Assembly (NCBI GenBank): GCA_015662475.1
Contig: DQUB01000053.1
Coordinates: 1 to 12,489, forward strand
Source of the DNA: Pyrodictium sp.
GTDB taxonomy: Archaea; Thermoproteota; Thermoprotei_A; Sulfolobales; Pyrodictiaceae
DNA length: 12,489 nt
Direction: 5' to 3'
Below the pieces are notes generated by a model. The model had not been told where the DNA came from, did no database searches, and worked only from the letters and a program-made list of their open reading frames with translations. The position numbers and the translations under genes were made by a program. This document shows, piece after piece, positions 5,868 through 11,940 of the stretch (within the stretch, counting starts at the first letter, position 1; every line of letters begins with the position of its first letter).

Positions 5868-7194
5868 GCTTTCTACGGCATATAAGTGCGATAGAGGAGC
5901 TAGTAGCAAGGCTAATGGCTAGAATAAATGGTGCAAGTTTTTGCACCAATGAGTCAACGCTTATGGTCACAGTCTTTGGCACTTCTAAAACCTTTTTAGC
6001 GCTCAAGAATATGTTCTCAAAATAGTCTGTGAGAGGCTCTACATAGTCGCTAGGTAGACCAGTTAGCTTTACCATGTAAGCCATATAGTCTCTAAAGCTT
6101 TTGTAGCCGTATAGCTTCTTGACAGCTTCATCGAGACTCTCGTAGCTATATGCCCATGCACGAACATTAGCAAGCATCTCCTCTACAGTTGAAGCAGCAA
6201 TACCATTATGGCATTTAACGCAGTGTTTAGTTAGCACTGTCTGTGGTTGAAGACTTGCAGCTGCTGTAGCGGGTATGTGGACGATAGCTGTAAACAACAA
6301 TGTAGCAACCACTGCTTTAAAACCAGCTCTTTTTAATGAACCGTGTTTTTGCAGTAACACTGTTAATGTTGCTAGAGTGAATGGTGGTATAGACGCTATC
6401 AACTCTACAATGTTCGAGGGTTGAGCTGGAATAGTAGCCTCCGACAATGCTGCAACAAGTATAACAATAGCTGCCTCGTCAAAACTTAAAGTGTTTGTAA
6501 GAGACCCTCTAAGAACTTCTGTTAGAGACCATACCAACATTAGAATTGTTGCCCAAAATAGGGGCGAGCTATGGTAGGGTTGAAGTGTTAGCAGGTAAAG
6601 CGCTAACAGGACTGTTGAGGAGAGTAGAAAGATTGTAGCTTTCTTGCCAGTTCTCTGGCCCGCTAACACGGCTATTGCGAGTCCTGCACCAGTAGAAACT
6701 AGTAGTAGTTGTAGATTGTCTTGATAAGCAATTACCAGCATAGCTAATGCGGTTAGAGAAACGAGTATCGAGACTCTCCTGTAAACGTACAGTGTGTGGT
6801 TGATAGTTAGAAGTGTGAGTGCTAGTAGAGGTAAAAGTCTTGCATGAGATTGTATGAGGGTTGCAAGTACAAGTGAATAGAATCCTGAAACAAGCGTTCC
6901 CAAATGCCATGACGTGTAGCGATTGTTTATGAGGGTGAGTATAGCGTAGGCTCCGGCGAATAGTAGCGTGAATCTATCCATCAAACTGGACAAGTTTGCA
7001 AAGACGATCCATGAGAGAGGTTTTAAACCTAGCAAAAGCGTAGTAGCATAGACTGTGTAGCCTGCTAGAACAGCTGATAGTGTAGCTATCAAGTTTCTGC
7101 CAATGATGGCTCCGAGAACAGCAGCTGCCAGGATTACGGCTATGGTAAACTGGAGAGTCCACTCAAACTCTAAAACGTGGTATACATTGGCCAT
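5854..7194 (-). CDS. Polytopic membrane protein with C-terminal monohaem cytochrome c domain
   Basis: The protein has 446 residues. About twelve hydrophobic segments fill residues 14-312, giving a large membrane domain of no family I recognise. An exposed domain follows at about 313-405 with one haem c site, C325-V-K-C328-H329. The later YMAYM (370-374) and LTDYF elements are typical of small class I cytochromes c, with M371 or M374 as likely sixth ligand. A last span (418-438) and RRKPTSS close the chain, so the haem domain should sit outside the cell, anchored on both sides. The ATG at 7194 follows a TTAAAG box at 7220-7225, which would make the message nearly leaderless. It could exchange electrons with the nearby cytochrome b. 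The CcdA-like gene lies upstream on the same strand, and CcdA-type proteins keep haem c cysteines reduced. Confidence 0.78.
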   Translation of the reverse strand: MANVYHVLEFEWTLQFTIAVILAAAVLGAIIGRNLIATLSAVLAGYTVYATTLLLGLKPLSWIVFANLSSLMDRFTLLFAGAYAILTLINNRYTSWHLGTLVSGFYSLVLATLIQSHARLLPLLALTLLTINHTLYVYRRVSILVSLTALAMLVIAYQDNLQLLLVSTGAGLAIAVLAGQRTGKKATIFLLSSTVLLALYLLTLQPYHSSPLFWATILMLVWSLTEVLRGSLTNTLSFDEAAIVILVAALSEATIPAQPSNIVELIASIPPFTLATLTVLLQKHGSLKRAGFKAVVATLLFTAIVHIPATAAASLQPQTVLTKHCVKCHNGIAASTVEEMLANVRAWAYSYESLDEAVKKLYGYKSFRDYMAYMVKLTGLPSDYVEPLTDYFENIFLSAKKVLEVPKTVTISVDSLVQKLAPFILAISLATSSSIALICRRKPTSS

Positions 7195-7219
7195 GACCTA
7201 TACAGACCCTCAAAACAAA

Positions 7220-7225
7220 CTTTAA
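7220..7225 (-). promoter_or_regulatory. TATA-like box for the membrane cytochrome c gene
   Basis: Read on the minus strand this is TTAAAG within AGTTAAAGT. It is about 26 bases before the ATG at 7194, so transcription would begin at or next to the start codon, as in leaderless crenarchaeal genes. Confidence 0.4.
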
Positions 7226-7261
7226 CTGCCAATTGTGTAACAGCGGCTGACCAAATAAACC

Positions 7262-7267
7262 TATATA
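7262..7267 (+). promoter_or_regulatory. TATA box of the candidate RNA gene
   Basis: TATATA at 7262-7267 is preceded by the A-rich AAATAAACC, which could serve as BRE. About 26 bases downstream lies 7291, immediately before the helix arm GTGGAGCC (7292-7299). Such exact placement is what a non-coding RNA promoter would show. Confidence 0.55.
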
Positions 7268-7290
7268 CTATGTCTTCATAGGACAGTTAC

Positions 7291-7440
7291 AGTGGAGCCG
7301 AATGAGGACAAGGCTTAGTGCTGAAGATGAGATGTTGAGTAGCGGTCGGGCACCGAGGCTCCACAACAGTTTTCTGGGGGATGGTGATCGGGCTACCAGT
7401 CCGAAGAGAAGTGTGGAGACGCCTCGGACCGACCCCCTTC
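7291..7440 (+). ncRNA. Candidate structured non-coding RNA, class unknown
   Basis: This segment of about 150 bases lies between two minus-strand genes. By my count 7292-7437 is 86 G/C of 146 (59 percent), visibly above the surrounding genes, as structured RNAs of hyperthermophiles tend to be. Helices seen: GTGGAGCC (7292-7299) with GGCTCCAC (7357-7364), perfect 8 bp; CGGT (7343-7346) with ACCG (7352-7355); GGGGG (7376-7380) with CCCCC (7433-7437), enclosing GGT/ACC (7383-7385, 7395-7397) and GTCCG/CGGAC (7399-7403, 7425-7429). A competing long hairpin pairs 7344-7349, 7353-7359 and 7360-7364 with 7429-7434, 7421-7427 and 7413-7417. A TATA box sits at the right distance. It does not fit tRNA, 5S rRNA, SRP RNA or the conserved RNase P RNA blocks as I know them. 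A C-box-like ATGAGGA, 12-base gap and CTGA (7302-7324) is present, but no second box pair. A 50-codon reading frame also crosses it. Confidence 0.55.
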
Positions 7441-7454
7441 TCAAAGACTCATAA
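7302..7454 (+). CDS. Doubtful 50-codon reading frame inside the RNA candidate
   Basis: ATG at 7302 opens a frame of 50 codons to TAA at 7452. TGGAG ends four bases before the ATG and the TATA box at 7262 would give a leader of about 11 bases, so expression is possible. The product would be hydrophilic, rich in Arg, Ser, Asp and Pro, without recognisable motif or regular secondary structure. A frame this long in GC-rich DNA is not surprising by chance, and the base pairing across it argues for RNA rather than protein. Confidence 0.15.
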   Translation: MRTRLSAEDEMLSSGRAPRLHNSFLGDGDRATSPKRSVETPRTDPLLKDS

Positions 7455-7456
7455 CA

Positions 7457-9022
7457 TTAGACTATTGGAGGTATCATGTCTAGCGATTCTAAGATTATCA
7501 GTACGGCTAGTACAATAAGTATGATGCCCGCTACAACACTCATAGTTGGTACCAGCTTTTCATATCTTCTAACAATTTTTGTTGCTCCAATGAGAATTGC
7601 TATGAGTGGTGCTATGAAAACCAGGTTGTAGATTGCAAGTAGGATTAGCTTTAGTGGTAGCGGTTGGCTTCCAAGCAGTATTATCGCAGCTACATAGGGT
7701 CCAGCGGTACATGGTAGTAGTGTCCAGCTTGCAACCAATCCGAGCCCGTAGAGGCTCAAGATGCCAAGTCTACCTCTTTCTTCAACAAGTCGGCAAACTC
7801 TACACTCTCTATTGTTGCTGTGTTCGCGGAGTAAAGCTTCGCCTACAGCTCTAAAGCCTAGGGCTAGCATGGCGATAGCTAGAAGTAGTCTCAAAGGCTC
7901 TCCTAGGATCGCTAGTGCTTGTGAAAGGCCAAGACCCAGCAAATAGTATCCTGTATAAACTCCTATAGCTATAGCTAGGCCAGTAGCAAGCGCAGTTGAA
8001 GAACTGCCAAGACTAACACTTGCAGCAACCAATGTTGTGTAGAGAGCTAGAAAACACGGGTTTATCGAGTCTATAGCAGCCAAACCTATCAATGCCACTA
8101 TTAGAGCTGGTAGCGGCATTAAACTCTTTTGACTTAATTGAAAGCCACACACGCTATTCATCAACGAATATATTTCAGTGTTATTGGGTGTAACAACGTG
8201 TATGCGCACGTACAATGTGTTATTTGCCATAAACGCATAGGCAATTATAGGATTGCCTTTCCCAATACTATACTCGGCTGCACGACCAACAATCAACTCG
8301 TCGACATTCACGACCTTGTCCCTAGTAGTAATGGTGTGTGGAACATTTTCATCGACTAGGAGGACCACTGGTCTAAAACCACAATATATTACATAGCCTC
8401 TAACACTGCTTATGTTTAGAAGCTCCATAGCTTTTTCAATAATTGTTTCTGCTTCTGGAGGCACCTCGTCCAACAGTATCGCATCTGTAGACTCAAGTAG
8501 TTCTTTTTCAAACCCTTTATAGGCAACAATGTAGACGATCTTGACCGGCTTTTTTAACGCATTAATGGCTGCACGATACTCTTGCAAGGTTAGCAATCTA
8601 CAGTTCATACCTACACATAGTAGTGCTGTTTTTGGTGTTTGCAGGGTCAAATTCTCTATGAACTGCTCCCACCAGTCTATCGGTCGCCAGCCAAGAACAA
8701 ATGCTACTGGTCTACTACCATTATATACTACGATGAGGGGGACAGAGTATTCTGGTAGACGGATTATAGCGTCCCACAGATTGTAGTAGATTTGTGCTGC
8801 TGTAACATTGCTTACCACGCTGGCAAATTCTACACAACCTGGTGAAAGTGTATTCAACGTTTTATTCGTAGCTATACAAAATTCGCATCCTGGATTACCG
8901 TAGATAACAAAATAGAATTTACAGTTTCTACCAGCATCAGTACTTGCAAAACCTGTTGCTATCAACGTGATGGTGTGTGCTAGTAGGAGTATTGCAAGCA
9001 GCTTTTTTACTGTGAGCTTCAA
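7457..9022 (-). CDS. Extracytoplasmic thioredoxin-like domain fused to CcdA/DsbD-type transporter
   Basis: CcdA/DsbD proteins carry electrons from cytoplasmic thioredoxin across the membrane to keep exported thiols reduced, for example apocytochrome c cysteines. An upstream ATG at 9103 would give 548 residues, but TTG at 9022 fits better: GGGGGGAG lies about eight bases before it, and the product begins KLTVKKLLAILLLAHTI, a signal peptide. In long-form numbering, a thioredoxin-like region (59-155) has C73-E-F-C76. A middle region (160-320) with C163, C168, C241 and C319 is unassigned. The CcdA part (330-548) has about six spans with the family cysteines in SINPC350 and LLPC465. A further pair, C434-R-V-C437, sits in the loop between spans 3 and 4, predicted to face the cytoplasm. 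The next minus-strand gene encodes a haem c protein, a likely client. Confidence 0.82.
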   Translation of the reverse strand: MKLTVKKLLAILLLAHTITLIATGFASTDAGRNCKFYFVIYGNPGCEFCIATNKTLNTLSPGCVEFASVVSNVTAAQIYYNLWDAIIRLPEYSVPLIVVYNGSRPVAFVLGWRPIDWWEQFIENLTLQTPKTALLCVGMNCRLLTLQEYRAAINALKKPVKIVYIVAYKGFEKELLESTDAILLDEVPPEAETIIEKAMELLNISSVRGYVIYCGFRPVVLLVDENVPHTITTRDKVVNVDELIVGRAAEYSIGKGNPIIAYAFMANNTLYVRIHVVTPNNTEIYSLMNSVCGFQLSQKSLMPLPALIVALIGLAAIDSINPCFLALYTTLVAASVSLGSSSTALATGLAIAIGVYTGYYLLGLGLSQALAILGEPLRLLLAIAMLALGFRAVGEALLREHSNNRECRVCRLVEERGRLGILSLYGLGLVASWTLLPCTAGPYVAAIILLGSQPLPLKLILLAIYNLVFIAPLIAILIGATKIVRRYEKLVPTMSVVAGIILIVLAVLIILESLDMIPPIV

Positions 9023-9030
9023 AATGTCGT

Positions 9031-9039
9031 TCTCCCCCC
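9031..9039 (-). promoter_or_regulatory. Ribosome site supporting the TTG start of the CcdA fusion
   Basis: On the minus strand this reads GGGGGGAGA, ending eight bases before TTG at 9022. It decides the start in favour of the form whose first residues are a signal peptide, instead of the ATG at 9103. Confidence 0.5.
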
Positions 9040-9111
9040 AAACCACTTCGTAAGACACGGTGTTTAAGCATCTCTTTCTCTGCACAAGATAGCTGGAAAT
9101 CATGTCGTGAT

Positions 9112-9441
9112 TTAGCTTGTTACAAGCCCTAACATTGCTAGAACCATTTGTTTATCGACGAGTCTTGCCATTGAGAATGCGTGTGTATGTTTGGTTGATA
9201 CGCGTACGCGTAGTCTATCCGTGGATAGTAGTATTAGCCAGCCTCTTTCGCGGCAGATAACCACGTAGGCTCTAGCTCTCTTTGGCCAAACCTCTACCTG
9301 TGCGTCTTCTTCGGGGAGTGGTAGCATTGCAACGTAGAACCTTTCTGGCATATCCTCAATAAGTGTTGCAACATCTGCAGGTCTTTTCTCAAACACGTAC
9401 ACTCTCACAATATTGTCGCTTAAAAACTGTAATCTGCCCAC
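9112..9441 (-). CDS. Small hypothetical protein
   Basis: The protein has 109 residues from a GTG at 9441, with GGGGAG upstream on the minus strand, ending 89 bases before the likely TTG start of the CcdA fusion. I do not recognise a family. There is no signal peptide or clear membrane span and no cysteine pair (one Cys, in the stretch YVVICRERGW). Alternating short hydrophobic strands (IVRVYVFE, FYVAMLPL, AYVVICRE, WLILLSTDRLRVRVS) with one N-terminal helix suggest a compact alpha/beta or mostly beta cytoplasmic protein. Its position upstream of and in line with the CcdA gene suggests co-transcription. Codon use looks like its neighbours, and the long frame with a ribosome site makes it a credible gene. 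Confidence 0.6.
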   Translation of the reverse strand: MGRLQFLSDNIVRVYVFEKRPADVATLIEDMPERFYVAMLPLPEEDAQVEVWPKRARAYVVICRERGWLILLSTDRLRVRVSTKHTHAFSMARLVDKQMVLAMLGLVTS

Positions 9442-9529
9442 GCAACACTCCCCAAGCTACTTACTGCAAGAGTGGGAGGGAGAGTATTAGTTTAGGCTGG
9501 TTTTGGCTTTGTGCCCGGTGTTCTAGGCT
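9442..9529. promoter_or_regulatory. Divergent promoter region between the hypothetical gene and the PAP2 gene
   Basis: These 88 bases separate two outward-facing genes. On the + strand TATTAGTTTA (9485-9494) could be the TATA box for the PAP2 gene, with GGTG at 9517-9520 as ribosome site nine bases before its ATG. CACTC (9445-9449) and GAGTG (9472-9476) form a short inverted repeat. No firm box is visible for the minus gene. Confidence 0.35.
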
Positions 9530-10363
9530 ATGAGTAAGCTTAACATTATCGTCTTGGCTATAGCATTTACAGTGCTCCTAGTGATAGTAGCTGCTGTTGT
9601 CACCGACGCTGTAGAGCTATGGATTATACTCACAATGCTGGGTAGCGAGTCTGCATACCTTGTACTTTCACTGCTAGCATACTACCTCTATAGACCGTCT
9701 CAAGGTGTTAGACTGGTTGCAGCTGTTGTGCTTGCAGGTACTCTGGTTATACTGGCTAAACATGTTCTCAACATGCCAAGACCACCACCATCACTGTGGA
9801 GAGTATCGGTAAGCGGTCCTGGTTTTCCAAGCGGTCACACCTGTGTTGCAACAGCTTTTTGGGTTGAAGTGTATTTGGCGGTGAGAAGTCTACCATATGT
9901 GCTCCTCTCAACAACAGTTATACTTGGCGTTGGCTTGTCAAGAATAGGTCTTCGTGTTCACTATCCCCGCGATGTTATCGGGGGGTTCCTGCTAGGGTTT
10001 GGCGTTGCTCTTCTGGTCTACCTAGCCTCTAGTAGGTTGGGCGAAAAACGAATGTGCTATCTCGTATCGTGTCTTGCAACGTTAGCTGCTGTTCTAGCAT
10101 ACCATGTTGGTGCATCGAGATTTGAGCTATGGGCTCTTCTAGGACTAGCACTAGCTTTGCCTCTATACAGTGAGAAGGTGGATAGCATATGCCCGAGAAC
10201 AAGGCTTTGGAAAAGAATGGTTGCAGTTACACTCATCCTCGCAATAGCGCTAGTATTGTCGAAAATAGCTAGGCTAACACCGTTAACATCTACTGCCAGC
10301 TACCTGCTCATGGGCATGTTGATGTTGAGAATTGTGCCCGAGAAAACGTGTTCGGCTGGGTAA
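9530..10363 (+). CDS. PAP2-family membrane phosphatase
   Basis: A type 2 phosphatidic-acid phosphatase superfamily enzyme; members remove phosphate from lipid phosphates such as polyprenyl diphosphates. All three active-site blocks are present: K77-x6-R84-P85, P100-S101-G102-H103, and S137-R138-x5-H144-x3-D148, with H103 and H144 as the catalytic histidines. About six to eight membrane spans surround them, with the active site expected at the outer face. The total of 277 residues is somewhat longer than the minimal domain because extra spans follow residue 175. In archaea a role in recycling dolichyl or other isoprenoid phosphate carriers is plausible but not shown. The ATG at 9530 has GGTG nine bases upstream. 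It stands alone: the next gene has its own promoter after two hairpins. Confidence 0.88.
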   Translation: MSKLNIIVLAIAFTVLLVIVAAVVTDAVELWIILTMLGSESAYLVLSLLAYYLYRPSQGVRLVAAVVLAGTLVILAKHVLNMPRPPPSLWRVSVSGPGFPSGHTCVATAFWVEVYLAVRSLPYVLLSTTVILGVGLSRIGLRVHYPRDVIGGFLLGFGVALLVYLASSRLGEKRMCYLVSCLATLAAVLAYHVGASRFELWALLGLALALPLYSEKVDSICPRTRLWKRMVAVTLILAIALVLSKIARLTPLTSTASYLLMGMLMLRIVPEKTCSAG

Positions 10364-10397
10364 CCGCCCAGTCATCCCGCGTAGAGCGGTCGCGCTC
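10356..10397 (+). terminator. Two tandem hairpins at the end of the PAP2 gene
   Basis: CTGGG (10356-10360) pairs with CCCAG (10367-10371) across the stop codon, and GAGCG (10384-10388) pairs with CGCTC (10393-10397) around a GTCG loop. Both are perfect five-base stems. They may end or stabilise the PAP2 transcript. No U tract follows, so termination is only suggested. Confidence 0.35.
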
Positions 10398-10443
10398 CCC
10401 GAAAAGTTCCACACAACCATATCTACCCATTCGTAGACTCTCC

Positions 10444-10449
10444 TTTTAT
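10444..10449 (+). promoter_or_regulatory. TATA-like box for the tldD operon
   Basis: TTTTAT within CCTTTTATTTC lies about 43 bases before the TTG start, so transcription would begin near 10473 with a leader of about 16 bases. It supports a separate tldD-tldE transcript. Confidence 0.4.
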
Positions 10450-10488
10450 TTCTCCACCTAATCACTGGCAGATGGTGTCTAAGCTCTC

Positions 10489-11940
10489 TTGTACTCGCCA
10501 GGTCGAGATGTACTTGGTAAAGCGGTAGACTTTATGAAGAGTGAAGGGGTGGAGTATAGCGAGGCACGCTACCATAGACTAGAGCTTTTCGAGATAATTG
10601 CTCAGAATGGTAAGCTTATGAATGTTGGCATGGATGTTAGAGAGGGTTTTGCAGTAAGAGTATTCTATCGCGGATCTATGGGTTTTGCATCATCTCCAGG
10701 TGTATCTAGCTCATCTCTCTTCTCAGCAGCTAAAAGAGCTGTTTCACAGGCAAAAGCGACACCTTCAAAGCTATCTCCTGGCTACAAGCTTTCAAGCGAT
10801 AGGCTGGGCTATGCACGAGTGATTGTTGATGCTAAAAAGCCTTTTGATTCACTATCACTCGAAGAAAAACTAGACCTCATAGTGAGGAGAATACATGACG
10901 TTGTCTCTAGCTCTCTTAGAGAGGCAAAACTTGCTAGCCTATCAGTGCACTATACAGAGCTTCTAGAGGAGAAAGAAGTAGTCAATAGCGATGGAGGCTG
11001 GGTTTACAGTGTAACTCCTAGAGTAGGGCTAGACATTCTCATCACGATACACCACCCGTCTAAGGGCACGTTGCAGCGATGGCTTGAACTTGGCGGTGTT
11101 GGCGGTCTAGAACTTCTAAAGGAGTGGAATGTAGAGGACATGTTGGCAAACGAGGTTTCTCGTCTTGAGAAGGTTTTGCTAGAAGGTGTTGAGCCTCCAA
11201 AAGAGAAGGTATCTGTAATCCTGGGTAGCGAGGTGGTAGGGTTAATAGTGCATGAAAGTGCTGGTCATCCTATGGAGGCTGACCGTATTCTCGGTAGAGA
11301 AGCAGCACAAGCTGGTCTCAGCTTTGTTAAACCGGATATGGTGGGCGTATACAGGATAGGAAATGAACAAGCAACAGTGATTGACGATCCAACAATACCG
11401 GGTAGCTTTGGCTTCTACCTCTACGACGACGAGACTGTACCAGCTAGACCACGCTACATATACAGAGAGGGCCTCATTAACGAGCCTCTACAAGCACGCT
11501 GGACAGCTCCTCTCTTCAACACCTCTAGCAATGCTGCTGCACGTGCTCTCGACTATGCTAGTGAGCCGATTATTAGAATGGCAAACACCTATCTAGAACC
11601 TGGCGATTGGAGGTTTGAAGAGCTTCTTGAAGAGGCTAGGAATGGCATCTACATCCACACGTATATGGAGTGGAATATAGATGATGTGCGGTGGAGTCAA
11701 AGATACGTAGGGCTAGAAGCATATTTGGTCGAGAAAGGCGAGCTAGGCAAGCCTGTACGCAACCCCGTTATACAGTTTACAACAAGAGAATTCTATAGCA
11801 GTATACGTGCAAAAAGCCGAAATCTGAGATTCTATGCGGCATTCTGCGGCAAAGGAGAGCCTATGCAAGGTATACCTGTCTGGTTTGGTGGGCCTGAAGT
11901 ACTTCTAGAGCCTATGAGGGTGGAGGTAGCACCGGAATGA
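10489..11940 (+). CDS. tldD: Metalloprotease TldD
   Basis: This is the catalytic zinc subunit of the TldD/TldE protease, which degrades or trims small, mostly unfolded peptides inside the cell. The 483 residues match the family. The N-terminal alpha/beta domain (about 5-235) forms the chamber wall with TldE. The zinc motif is H255-E-S-A-G-H260 (VHESAGHPMEADRILGREA), and the third ligand is C453 in AFCGKGEPMQGIPVWFGGP, as in other TldD proteins. The TTG at 10489 is the first possible start after an in-frame TAA at 10480; the next would be an ATG 15 codons on, which would cut into the first helix. The stop overlaps the tldE start in ATGA, so the partners are translationally coupled. The substrate in this organism cannot be inferred: no modified-peptide precursor gene is visible nearby. 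Confidence 0.94.
   Translation: MYSPGRDVLGKAVDFMKSEGVEYSEARYHRLELFEIIAQNGKLMNVGMDVREGFAVRVFYRGSMGFASSPGVSSSSLFSAAKRAVSQAKATPSKLSPGYKLSSDRLGYARVIVDAKKPFDSLSLEEKLDLIVRRIHDVVSSSLREAKLASLSVHYTELLEEKEVVNSDGGWVYSVTPRVGLDILITIHHPSKGTLQRWLELGGVGGLELLKEWNVEDMLANEVSRLEKVLLEGVEPPKEKVSVILGSEVVGLIVHESAGHPMEADRILGREAAQAGLSFVKPDMVGVYRIGNEQATVIDDPTIPGSFGFYLYDDETVPARPRYIYREGLINEPLQARWTAPLFNTSSNAAARALDYASEPIIRMANTYLEPGDWRFEELLEEARNGIYIHTYMEWNIDDVRWSQRYVGLEAYLVEKGELGKPVRNPVIQFTTREFYSSIRAKSRNLRFYAAFCGKGEPMQGIPVWFGGPEVLLEPMRVEVAPE

Noticed and set aside
7302..7324. C/D box guide RNA (ATGAGGA, 12-base guide, CTGA)
   Set aside because: The first box pair has ideal spacing, but a proper C' and a final D box are missing and no terminal stem flanks the pair. 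The 8-bp helix is too far away.
7292..7368. H/ACA guide RNA (helix 7292-7299/7357-7364 followed by ACA at 7366-7368)
   Set aside because: The ACA is well placed, but no upper stem, kink-turn or pseudouridylation pocket can be built from the 57-base interior. Tandem G-A pairs next to the helix lack a second stem.
7376..7437. tRNA-like fold (GGGGG/CCCCC with a GGT/ACC arm)
   Set aside because: There is no anticodon arm with seven-base loop, no T arm with GTTCGAATC-like loop, and the length is too short.
9023..9103. N-terminal extension of the CcdA fusion from ATG at 9103
   Set aside because: It would place a hydrophilic 27-residue leader before the signal peptide. The TTG at 9022 has a strong ribosome site and gives a normal signal peptide.
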